From Phytophthora sp. 'mugwort' (lineage: Eukaryota > Oomycota > Peronosporomycetes > Peronosporales > Peronosporaceae), in contig JAUCEF010000005.1 of assembly GCA_033558025.1 (NCBI GenBank), forward strand, positions 7,998,001 through 8,062,000: DNA of 64,000 bases. Reading direction: 5' to 3'. Both the position numbers and the translations under genes were made by a program. The notes below the pieces were generated by a model. The model had not been told where the DNA came from. It worked only from the letters and a program-made list of their open reading frames with translations, and made no database searches. Below, piece after piece: positions 54,576 through 64,000 of the stretch; positions within the stretch are counted from its first letter, which is position 1; every line of letters begins with the position of its first letter.

Positions 54576-56595
54576 ACGATTAGCCTAAACGACTTGAAGC
54601 CTGCCAACACCAAGCGCGCGCGAGCGACGGCCATGAAGGCGTTCGAGCGCTTCCTCTCCGCCAGGATCACGAGCATGGATCATGTTAGGACTTTGGTCGT
54701 CGCGGACCCAAGCCGCGCAGGCGGTATTCAGTGACGCTAATGGACAAGTTTGGCGTGTACCTGGTATTTCACTCAGAAGCACGGGGGCAGCACCTGTCGC
54801 GCCACTTCGTCGCTCAATATTTCCGCCAGGTGAAGTGCTGGCTCCTGGACGAGTATCCTGTTCAAGGCGGCACTGTAGCACGGCAGCTGCTGAGTATGGG
54901 GCGCACACTGCATCAAGCGCGAAAGTGGTGGATTTGTCAAAAAGGCGGTTGCATGCACAAAGGAAGATCTCAAGAAGATGACAAGGTATCTGTATTCAAC
55001 GGCTAGCTGTGCGTCAGACTACCAAGATGTAGCTCTGTTATGCCTCTTGTGGTACCTCTTTGGCCGCGTTTCGGACCTGACTTTCGTTCGGAAACAGCAG
55101 CTCTCCATAGGTGCTGGCGGCGTGTTCTTCATCCGATTCATCCACATGAAGACGTCCGACGAGCAGGCACTGCCGCTCTCCCCCGATGCTGACTTCGCGA
55201 CTTGTTTGCTGCTGGCGCTCGCGCTGGCTTTGATCACCCAGGCGTCGCCGTGCGCAGCGCTCCTCAACCACTTACCAGTGCAGTCGAAAAACGTTTCCGT
55301 TGAGCTGACCGACTCCATCCCGTTGCTAGACCTGCTTGAGGAAACCAGCACCCTGGGTTCTTCTCAGGCGTCGACGAGAAGCAGCACAGTCCACACGTCG
55401 CCGACGATTGGTATTCACGCTCTTGTCAACCGCTCTGCTCGATCGTGTCGCTGGACCCGCTGGAGTCGAAGAGCCGCTAACCTCTTATTCGTTTCTACGC
55501 GGCGGTGCCCAGCATGCCAACGCGTGCTCAGAGCTGACGGCGCAGTGGATCTTCGATCGCGGAGCCTGGAACTTGACCACGACGAACAAAGCCTTCGCCT
55601 ACGTCTTCAATACTCCGAAAGAAGACCATCAAGTCGCGAAGGTACTGAGCGAAATGGCGCCAAAGCAAGCCTCTGTTCTTCCATCGCTGGAGTCTTCGAC
55701 TCGGCAACACAAGAGCAGATTAGGGAGGTTAGCCACAAGCTCTTCAACGCGAGTCATGCGCTGGGTAACAAGGCCTTCAATGCTTGCGCTGCTGTGAGAG
55801 ACATGCTGACAGCAACCATCATCCTCCACTACCCGCCACTGATGCAACGCGCAGGGGCCAGCGATGACAACGATCCAGCGCTGCGCCGAGGCCTCTGGTG
55901 TGACCACGTCAAACCTGCTGGCTTGGTCACTGCAACTCACGAGGTCTGCTGATCCCGCTCACACCATCGCGGACGACTTGACGAAAGGAAACATGAAGGC
56001 CAAAGTTGCGTTCGATCATCAGACTGCATTGATAGAAAGGTTAATCGCGGTCAACTGTCGCCTCGAGACTCGGGTCAACTTGCTAGAAGCTACAAGCATC
56101 AACACTGGAGAGAACACATCAGGACACCGCGGCGAGCAGGCAAAGCGACCAAGAGATGAAGATGAAAACGTACCAGTGAAGCGCCGACGTAGATCGAAGA
56201 CGATACCTCTCGTCGACACCTGGTTTGCGTGATACACGGCAGTTCCGCGTGGATGGCTGAGTACTAACAAGCACAAGAAGTCGGACGCCAAGCACCTCGT
56301 GGCCTTCATGAAGCTCTTCATTGAAGACGGATACGCGCTGGACGAGTTGTCACCGAGCTACAAGGATAATGTCCGCCAGCTTGGAGAGATAGCATCAAGC
56401 AAAGTCGTGGCGTACCTCCGCGCACGAAACGTACCGTCAACGGGATCTAACGCTGTGCTCAAGGAGCTTCGTCATCTGCATCGCGAGGGAAGCGTCAATG
56501 ACCTCATCAGCGTCTACCACCAACGTCTTGCAATCGGTAAAGTTGTAGACCCTGCGCCACTTCATCACCAAGGCACACTCAGGCCGCTTCTGTAA
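54555..56595 (+). pseudogene. Crypton tyrosine recombinase, copy 1
   Basis: Starts MPPLRPITISLNDLKPANTK. After a shift near 54,720 come MDKFGVYLVFHSEARGQ and the first catalytic Arg in LLWYLFGRVSDLTFVRK (about 55,060). In another frame lies the second motif, LTSYSFLRGGAQHANACS (about 55,470-55,530), where H-x-x-R has become Y-x-x-R, followed by WIFDRGAWNLTTTNKAFAY with the nucleophile-region Tyr. The C-terminal DNA-binding part (to 56,232) ends KRRRRSKTIPLVDTWFA at a TGA where copy 2 has Trp, then continues to 56,595. Several frame changes: dead copy. Cryptons move by tyrosine-recombinase chemistry, not DDE. Confidence 0.88.
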
Positions 56596-56694
56596 TACAA
56601 CACGCCGTATTCACCCGTATCCTTGTGGTCGGTGCTTCCGTAAGATGTCGCTCGCTTGGAGGTCTGCCATAGTCAATAGAGTATAGAGGAATTT

Positions 56695-56758
56695 ACCAGT
56701 GGGTGGAATCGAACCACCTCCTTCCCTTTCGGGAGCTCTTCCATTGAGCTACATCGGG
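56695..56758 (-). pseudogene. tRNA-like sequence beside a 17-G run
   Basis: A-box TAGCTCAATGG (56751-56741) and B-box GGTTCGATTCC (56715-56705) with a perfect T-arm (GGTGG..CCACC). The D-arm GCTC..GAGC pairs, but the anticodon stem does not close and the acceptor pairs poorly. It is preceded by 17 G on the plus strand (56756-56772). Confidence 0.6.
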
Positions 56759-56772
56759 GGGGGGGGGGGGGT

Positions 56773-57819
56773 TAGACAACAACATCGCAGGGGATACTCA
56801 GCTGGAGGATCGACGGGGAATTAACGACCACGGTTCTTTGTGGAAGCGACAACCCTCTTAGAAGTGCCATGGGCACAACCCCTCAATTCATCAGGCCAGG
56901 TGGTCAATCGATCACTGAGGTCGCAGGCAAAATGGCGCAGTCAAAATTGCACCTGTGCCACTCATTTGCAAGATGTAATTACGCCTGCCACCTATCAATG
57001 AGCCAGTCATTTGCGAGGGGATTTTTTTACGGGCTGTATGTCATTTTACGAAAGCCTCCACAACTTGGTGCGATATAAATTCTGCGATATGGTCGGATGC
57101 TAGTCCGACGGTCGGAGTCGTGATGATATGGATATCGAGAATATGCGGTGTCAAGCAGGAAAGGAGAAAAGCACATACAAAAATTGGCAATTGCACAGAT
57201 AGCCGTGGGTTAAATCCACATTGTGGTCAGAACGTGACTCAAATTAATGGCCAAGTAAAATGTGCCAAATCCCAAGTCAAGCAGCAACGCCCCTCCCGCA
57301 CTCTTCGTTTGTACGCTGTTCTGCACGTCCGCTGCCTGACTTGCGCGGTCGCTTCCTGCTTCCTGCTGCTCTGCCTCCGCTAACAGCTGTGATCGCCCCT
57401 TCCTGCTGCTGTCTGCTGCCAGCAATGCGCCCGCAGTGGTCGCTGCTCTCCGTTGCTTCCTGCTGTTGTCCGCTGCCCGCTGTGTGCCCCCGCTACCTGC
57501 TTTGCACGCCGGTGCCTGCTGAGGGCCACCGCTTTCTGCAGCTGCCTGTTGTGCGCCATCCATTTTCGCAGCTCAACGCCGCTGGCAGCTGCTTCGCGCC
57601 ACCGCTTTCTGAAGCCCTCCGCTGCCAATCGCAAGCAGGAGCTCGCTCCGCTAGTGCTACACGTTGCGACAGTTACGGTCGACATCGCTGATTGGTGCTA
57701 TTACTTGCGAGGTTGTATTTTTGTGGTACTGGTATCATTGTCGCTAGTATGAATCGGCTTTCCCATGGATATATCGTTGCGTCCACGAACGAAGGCTAGG
57801 TGGTGCGGGGTATTGGTGC
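56773..57819. other. Spacer between the two Cryptons
   Basis: Includes a C/T-rich low-complexity tract at 57,290-57,640 (CTGCTGCC words) resembling the reverse complement of 32,740-33,130, and TCGGA/TCCGA words at about 57,095-57,117. The frames there are low complexity and not genes. Confidence 0.5.
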
Positions 57820-59493
57820 CACTGCTGCGATGTGTAATCGTGTGCTTGAAGAGATTGAGGACCACAGCGATCAACCCATATTCCGTGAGGTATATATGGA
57901 AAGCTTCATGAGAGCAAGAACGGCAAGCCGCTTGCCCGGAACACCTCTATGCAGTACTACAGACAAAGCAAGATGTGGCTCTTTAAGCTCTTCCCTGCGC
58001 AACGACAAATTATCGACGCAAAGTTGCTTAGCATGGGGAAGACGTTCGAGAGCTTCTGTATGAAGCGAGATGGAAAGGTAGTTAACAAAGCTCCACCATG
58101 CTCAAAAAGCGATTTAAGAAAGATGATGACGTATGTGTATAAGAATGCATGTTCTTCCAGTGATTACCAAGACGCGGCGTTGCCGTGTCTGTTGTGGTAC
58201 CTGTTTGGACGAGCTTCCAATCTGTCGCTCGTCCGCAAAAATAAGCAGAACATCTCCGCCGACGCAGCCGGGGATTCTACGTGCGCTTCATCCGCGTGAA
58301 GACGTCGGAGGAACAAGGTTGTCGCTGTTCCCGGACGCCGACTTCATATCCTGCCCGCTGCACGCGATCGCAGTGGCGCTCATCACGCAGTCGGCTCCAT
58401 CCGTCGCCGTGTTGGACAATTTGCCCGAGATCCCGGTGGAAGCCGCCGTCACGCTGTCGCCGGCGACGCTTTTGGTGGAGGTGCTGACCCACCCTGACGA
58501 GTTTGCTGTCCTTGCCGCCGCCGGTCCACCTGCCGCTGCCGCTTCCAAGCCCGCCGCTGTTGTCCCGACCATCTACTCCCACGTCAACTGGCTTCTCGAC
58601 CGAGTCGCGCGTCCTGCTGGAGTCCTAGCACCGCTGACGTCGCACTCGTTTCGGCGCGGCGGCGCCCAGCACGTGAACGCGTGTGATGGCCTCACAGAAC
58701 GCTGGATCTTCGACCGTGGTGCCTGGAACATGACTACAACAAACAAGGGATTCAACTATATCTTCAACACAAGCAGAGAAGATCACATGGTTAGCAAAGC
58801 ACTCAGCGGATACGCCACACCAAGGCTCGCGTAGAGCCGTTCGACACAGAGACACAAGCGAAGATTGCATCTGTCCAGCGCTCGCTTTTCACGACCTGCT
58901 ACAAAATGGAGAGCTCCAAGTACAACGTGAGTCAGAAAGTTGTCGATGTGCTTACAGCTTACCTCGTCTTGCACTACCCCCTGATGAAAAGGCTTGATGT
59001 TGATGCGCTTGCCGTTAGACGCCTGGTGACGGCAGCAGTGAATGGCGGCGCGTCAGTCGCTGAGCTACTCGCATGGTCTTCGCACCTCGCCAGCTGTGGA
59101 AGCACCAAGCCAAGCCAAATACATGCAGCCGACACACACAAGGAACAAACCAGCCAGAGCAAGATCATCGACCATCAAAGCAGTGTGATTAACCATTTAA
59201 TGGCGCACATCAAGCGCCAAGATGAGCATTTCAACAACCTAGAAACTGAAATGGACGGAGCCCCAGCACAAGACAGGAGCAACAAGCGTCAGCTAGAACC
59301 AAGCCAAGACCAGGAGAAGCCCAAGCGCCGATGGACATCGGTGACTTACCTTCACGCGACGTGGTTCGCGTGGTACGTGCAGGAACCGCACTGGATGGCG
59401 GATGCGCCGAAGCGGCAACGCTCGAAAGCGAAGCAGTTCGTGGCCTTGATGAAGCTCTTCGTCATAATTCACACCAGAGGTGCATCGGGGTAG
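57820..59493 (+). pseudogene. Crypton tyrosine recombinase, copy 2
   Basis: Same family as copy 1. QPIFREVYMESFMRAR, then a shift, YRQSKMWLFKLFPAQRQ, the first catalytic Arg in LLWYLFGRASNLSLVRK (about 58,215), a shift near 58,285, then an intact HxxR in LTSHSFRRGGAQHVNACDG (about 58,635-58,690) and GAWNMTTTNKGFNYIFNTS with the Tyr. The core ends at TAG 58,832-58,834. A separate frame 58,906-59,493 carries the C-terminal part, KRRWTSVTYLHATWFAWYV. It keeps all catalytic residues visible but is broken by at least three frame changes. Confidence 0.88.
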
Positions 59494-59605
59494 AGAAAGA
59501 GCAGAAAACATTTAGCTTTCCTCTGGTTAATGAGTACTGTGACGGAGTAATTGACGCGTTGCAGCTCGGAAATCGATGCATACATCGTTGGCAGTAGCAG
59601 TTGAG

Positions 59606-60602
59606 TTAAAGGCCTACGCCACAAAATACTTCTATTTTGAGTGCTAGCGCTAGTCGCAATTGCTGTTTAATTGCTTCTCCGTCTTGCTCGATATCGTCGC
59701 TGGGATTTATCGTTTGTACTGGTACACGTTGATGCTGAAGAAGGCGCACCAGCAAGCCCCAGTCTTCTTCGCATACTGGCGCTGTCTGTTCAGTACACTC
59801 CACCACTTGAACGATGTTCGCCTTTATGAAGTCTCCGACAATTGTAGCAGTAGACAGTGATGACTACGCGTTCTTGATCCAGTTGATAACGTCGGGTTTT
59901 GACGGAGGGGCCATCTTGAAAGGTGCCGCGGCTCCCGCAGCGCGGGCTAGAAGAAACTCGATCCATTGTTTGCGTAGGTGTTTTTTCAGTGGCCAATTCC
60001 AAGCTACATCTGCGGACAGACACACGTACATGTAATCAAGTGGGACTTTCATGAGCTATACGAAAATTAACCTCGCAAAAATCAGTACACCGTGGCGCCA
60101 ATGCCCCGGAGAATCGTCCCACTGGAGCAGCACCGAATCATGCATGTTTTCTCATGCTTTCTCTGCGGCCGCATTGATAGAAGAGTAACTTAATCGAGAG
60201 CTCGCTGTTCCTCCATCCGACTCTGTTACCGTAGGGACTTGACCCTTCCACAAACACACCATCTTGTCGGAGATCGTTGACCAACCTCACGAGCTGATTC
60301 TCCACCGTCGCAACCGGAGTCGAGCCCTACCGCGTGACCTCTCACGGTGATGGCTGCCTAATCTGCCACACACTTGACTTCAATCATGGCCCTGGCCTTT
60401 TTCCACAAGTAACACTGGCGCTTTTTCGACCGGGCTTGGCTAGGAAGCAGGCCAGGATAGAAGTGATTAATGATTCCGCCATGGCGTGATTGTTGAGGTA
60501 CCCTAAGACGCTCAGCTTTAAGCGATAAAAAACAGCCAGGCGCTTGAACCGCTTCGTTTTTTTGGCGTAACCTGTCGTTCGCTTTCTTCCTGTGCGAGCC
60601 AT
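59606..60602 (-). pseudogene. pogo-like transposase remnant 2
   Basis: N-terminal piece from MARTGRKRTTGYAKKTKRF (60,602), with RLKLSVLGYLNNHAMAES like a helix-turn-helix. Much later, in another frame, lies VCLSADVAWNWPLKKHLRKQ (60,050-59,864), which corresponds to the Q-P-x-D-V-x-x-x-x-P-x-K block at the third catalytic Asp. The DNA between is noncoding and the first two Asp blocks are gone. Different from the pogo at 41,383. Confidence 0.6.
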
Positions 60603-61062
60603 GCTAGCTACATAATATTGGAGTTTCGTGGGGAAGTTGAGGGGGGGGGGGGGGGGGACGCTATTGAGGCTGCGCAGCGGCCTCTCGTCAATGATTGGTT
60701 CTGCGATGCTATGGATTATATTGTGCTGGATTAACAATAATACGTGTCAGATTTAGCTATTGTCTGACGAATAAAATTGTATTTGATTGGTCGATCGGCG
60801 AACTATGAGTTCTTATGCTGTAAGCACAACGTGTAGTAGCACATCAGTGTGTGGTATTAGTAGTCAGTTAAACATAATATGCCTACAAAACAAAATACTG
60901 GTACCAGGTATCTAAATTGTATTTGTACTCCAGCTTATGAACTAGTGCGGGCAGTTAGAAACACAATGAAGTAGCCCACACCATTTCTAATTTTTTAACT
61001 GCAGGGGGGATTACAGCACACAAAAGCCAAAGCCTCTGCAGTCTCTCCGCCCACCGCCGGCA
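60603..61062. promoter_or_regulatory. Spacer and CNOT2 promoter region
   Basis: Includes a second 17-G run (60641-60657). The final 100 bp before the ATG should contain the CNOT2 promoter. No clear initiator chosen. Confidence 0.45.
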
Positions 61063-62960
61063 ATGATCGACCCGTCCAAGGACAAGTTTGCCTACTTCAA
61101 GGACAATATCCAGACGGCTGAGGACAAGGTACTGAGGTCTATCCCCCTACCACCTAACCTACACGCTCTTGAACTGAAACACCACAACTACCGTGTCCAG
61201 GAGGAGTTCGACGCCAGCCAATACTACTACCACCGCGACGAGTTCGCGAGCTCCAAAGGTCCAGGCAGCGCGAGCAACGGCCTGGGCAGTAGTGGAGGCC
61301 CGCAACTCAGTCTCTCGTCCTTCCACTCCATGGCCAGCGGCATGGGTGCAGCATCTTTGGACGCCGACGCTGCAGACTCCAACCTGGCGCCGCTAGCCGG
61401 CTCCTTCTCGGGCTACAGCAGCACAATGATGCAGGATGGCTCCACTTCGGTTCGTTGCGGCAGTTCTGAGGCTGATACCTTTGTTGCTGCAGTTTTTGAC
61501 AGTCTTTACTGCAGTTTCTGGGCGTACCAGGACTCGGCCGCATGCAAGTGGGCACTAGCGCCTTGCCACCCTCGAACGAGCTGCACCGCATTAATTCCGG
61601 TGAGTTTGGGATGTGAGAGTCGCTTTGTTTCGGTGCTACTGGGGATAAATGACTCATGTTGCTGGTTGTTGTTGTTGACAGGACGGAATTTCCAGATGCC
61701 AACGGAGAACAAAGCGCCAGACATGTCGGAGTTCCCTGCTCTCGGGTCCAGGTAGGTGGGAGGAGCTGGGATGCAGTTACTAGGATAAAAAGTAACAATG
61801 AAGTAACTGATGTGGAATAGGATGGCGTCGCTATCGCTGGACTCGAGCTTCGAAGGCACAGCGTCCGACCGCATGCGGGCTCAACCGTCCGAGTTCGTTA
61901 TCCAGAAGGAGGATTTTCCAGCACTTTCGACGTTTGGACCTGGTGTCAGTGAGAAGAGTCCCATGCGACCACCGACAGAGTTGAAGAGACACTCGAGCTT
62001 CACTTCGTCTGCAGCCGACGGCATGTTATCCTCACGGTTGGAACAGCAGAAGGGCGGCACGTCGATAGGTAGCCGTGCTGGAATTGTGGCAATAGGCGCA
62101 GGGTCCAGTGGCAGTGTAAATCTAGGCACCGAAGCATTCGATCACTTTCGGGCGCCTCGACAGGATGAACAGGCTGCGAAAGAGGAAGCGAGCAACAGCG
62201 AGTTGGATCCGAGCAATCAGTACGGACTTCTGGGAATGCTGCACACCATCATACGACCAGGCAACGACTCGAAGAAGAACCTGGCAATGGGTTGCGATCT
62301 CACGTCGCTTGGATTAAACCTCAACGCAGCAGAGTAAGTTCCCTAGTAGCTATTTTAAACTTATTTTTTGTCGAGTATGTGTTGCTAACAACAATGTTGC
62401 TTAATATTTTTTCTAGACCGCTGTACCCGACGTTTGTATCTCCGTGGTCTGATGAGCAGCTGACAAAAGAGCCGCAGTTCTCTTTGCCAATGTGCTATTA
62501 CAACCAGCCGCCGGTGCTCAAGACGACGCATCTGTCCAAATTCCACCTTGAGACGCTATTCTTCATCTTCTACTCAATGCCCAAGGATGTTTTGCAAGCT
62601 TACGCCGCTCAGGAGCTGTACAGCCGCGAGTGGCGATACCACGCTGAATTGAAGACCTGGTTGAAGCGTGCGTCTCCGACAGATGCTGCTCTTTTAGCTG
62701 GCAATACAAGCACCTCTGTAGGAGGAACAAGCAGTGGATCACCCACTGGCGCAACTGGCAGTGGCAGCATTGGATCCATTGGTAGTGCGATGGGATCAGG
62801 CACGGGACCTTCATTAGCGAGCAGCTCGATGACACCGCAGTTCCTGTACTTCGACACGGCCTCATGGGAACGACGCGTCTTCACTGGGAACATTAACTCG
62901 ATCAGCGCCGGCCTTTTGGGCGAGGAAGAGATCCGGGTGAAGCTTAACGCGTCTTCATAA
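61063..62960 (+). CDS. CNOT2: CCR4-NOT complex subunit NOT2
   Basis: Five exons: 61063-61449, 61515-61599, 61682-61751, 61821-62333 and 62417-62960, with introns of 65, 82, 69 and 83 nt. All joins keep frame, giving 532 residues. Exon 2 must be read in its own frame (FLGVPGLGRMQVGTS); the unspliced frame to 61,755 is false. Family marks: MSEFPALGSR, a second FPAL box (EDFPALSTFG), QYGLLGMLHTIIRPG, CDLTSLGLNLNAAEPLYPTF, FVSPWSDEQ and the C-terminal NOT box (LETLFFIFYSMPKDVLQAYA, EWRYHAELKTW, FLYFDTASWERRVF). NOT2 holds the NOT module with NOT1 and NOT3 in mRNA deadenylation. A Ser/Gly-rich insert (about 62,700-62,830) splits the NOT box. Confidence 0.95.
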
Positions 62961-63400
62961 TACACACGACCCTCGACCACCAGCTCAGCGGCTCGGGGGT
63001 GATGTGATGACCAATCTGACTGGAGCGTGTATCCAGGTGGCAATACTGAGCTGTTAATATTGTTATTCTACTGTAGAGGTTTTTGTGGAATCCTGACCAC
63101 TTTTCAGCTATGGTGTTTGCTGTGAAGCACTTTAGGAATACCAAGTGAGAGCGGAGAGCAAAGCAGACTGACCCAGGTAGACTTTCGATCGTCTACATGC
63201 AGTGCACTGATGCTGTTCCCCTCTCTGTTCTATTGTGCCATGTTGCTGCCTCTCTGTTCATGCAGTTTTCTTCCTTTCCTGACCCCTCAAGTCTTGTGCA
63301 TTTCCTGCTTCTTCGCAGTATGCGGAGGCTGCACATACGCCACTTTATAAGAAATTTTAAATCACGGGCGCTCGTGTGGGCGTCACCTTTCGACTTGCGT
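62961..63400. other. Convergent 3' spacer
   Basis: Tail-to-tail spacer between CNOT2 and the coiled-coil gene. No gene or repeat seen. Confidence 0.6.
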
Positions 63401-64000
63401 TCACCGAGAGGCATCCACGATCTGCTTGCCGCCAAGAGCAAGCTCCAGTTGCTCCAGACGCTCTTGCTGCGCCTGCATCCGCGCTACGAGCTCGTGCTTT
63501 TCAGCCTGCAGCTTGTCCATTTGTGCGGCACTAGTTGCGGCTTGTTGCGCGAGCCTAGTCGTTGCGACAGCGTGCTTCTGCTCAAGTGCTGCGACTTTGA
63601 TCGTACTCTCAAGCACGAGCTGCTTCTCTCGCTTGCTGTGATTTCGCTTCGCACCTTCCAAGTGGGCTCGAAGTGTTCTGGAACGAGGCAAAGGTGGTAA
63701 GTTACTGCTTATCAACTAACAACTGTAAGTAACCTTCAACTTACTGGGTCTCGCGTTGGGTGTCGATAACAATGGCGTGCATTCGTGCTCGGAGCCGCGT
63801 GAGCTGCAGTTTGGTAGCTGCCTCGCTACTCGTGTTCTTGTGCTTGCGAGAGCAGCCACAAGATGGAGACTCCACCGCCTCGTCTTCCTCCAGTGGTGCT
63901 GACCATCGCCTGATTTGGTTGTTCTCAAGTCGTTCGTTCTCCCGAGCCGAAGCAAATCCCTGTAGCATGGACGACGATGTCTTTCTGACTGCACCGACAG
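63401..64000 (-). CDS. Coiled-coil protein (5' end outside window)
   Basis: Two exons seen on the minus strand: from the right edge to 63745, and 63677-63401, with a 67-nt intron (GTAAGT..CCAG) whose join reads ETQ|TLRAHLEGAK. The last 80 residues are a heptad-like Ala/Gln/Leu/Glu helix (LEQKHAVATTRLAQQ.., MQAQQERLEQLELAL) ending GGKQIVDASR. The upstream exon is Arg/Lys/Glu-rich with no recognised domain (SMLQGFASAREN..). The frame stays open to the window edge, so the true start is unknown. Likely a structural or cytoskeletal protein; function not assignable. Confidence 0.72.

Noticed and set aside
63197..63700. 167-residue plus-strand ORF
   Set aside because: Mostly antisense to the coiled-coil exon, whose heptad pattern and splice join mark the minus strand as coding.
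1..64000. CRISPR arrays, bacterial operons, prophage or integrons
   Set aside because: Introns, eukaryotic gene families and eukaryotic transposons throughout; no direct-repeat/spacer arrays. The 93-bp repeat has no spacers.

Overview
This window looks like nuclear DNA of a filamentous oomycete, most likely a Phytophthora or a close Peronosporales relative. The reasons are GC-rich, compact genes with short introns (65-84 nt, GT..AG), closely spaced head-to-head and tail-to-tail housekeeping genes, and blocks packed with decayed transposons. The transposon mix (Crypton tyrosine recombinases, copia, PIF/Harbinger, pogo, Tc1/mariner, hAT, and LINEs with an RNase H domain) also fits. The species call is inference from content, not from a database match.

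Gene island 1 (1-8,080): the 3' part of a monoacylglycerol-lipase-like hydrolase (+); two SFT2-type Golgi membrane proteins (-) flanking a PH-domain protein (-); COP9 signalosome subunit 2 (+, 4 exons); and a pyridoxal kinase with an unexplained C-terminal extension (-, 2 exons). Repeat block A (8,230-19,400): a zinc-finger-like remnant, a copia retrotransposon with both LTRs and a 5-bp target duplication (9,450-13,933), then a hAT transposase pseudogene that carries a 53-bp tandem duplication and a perfect 26-bp inverted duplication. Gene island 2 (19,418-24,580): a secreted or type I membrane Ser/Thr-rich protein, an RS-domain LAMMER/CLK kinase, MOB4/phocein, and the ESCRT-III subunit CHMP2/Vps2.

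Repeat block B (24,700-61,000) holds almost no host genes. In order it contains a 1.2-kb LSU rRNA pseudogene; a DDE transposase remnant; two LINEs lying tail to tail; a Tc1/mariner element with TIRs and TA flanks; a PIF/Harbinger remnant; a pogo element with TIRs; and a three-level nest in which a LINE sits inside a solo copia LTR inside the accessory gene of a second Harbinger. These are followed by one good tRNA-Arg(UCU) gene, a C48 (Ulp1-like) peptidase pseudogene with its catalytic Cys replaced, a 93-bp tandem repeat, two Crypton pseudogenes, several tRNA-like pseudogenes and a second pogo-like remnant. Gene island 3 (61,063-64,000) has CNOT2/NOT2 (+, 5 exons) and the 3' end of a coiled-coil gene (-).

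The host genes are not an operon or a pathway. They are unrelated housekeeping functions: vesicle traffic (SFT2 x2, CHMP2), protein turnover (CSN2), mRNA decay and splicing control (CNOT2, CLK kinase), kinase signalling (MOB4) and vitamin B6 metabolism. The strongest unusual signals are a copia family whose LTR carries tRNA-type A and B boxes and which uses a half-tRNA(iMet)-type primer site overlapping its Gag start codon, the nested insertions with readable target duplications, and the pyridoxal kinase extension.
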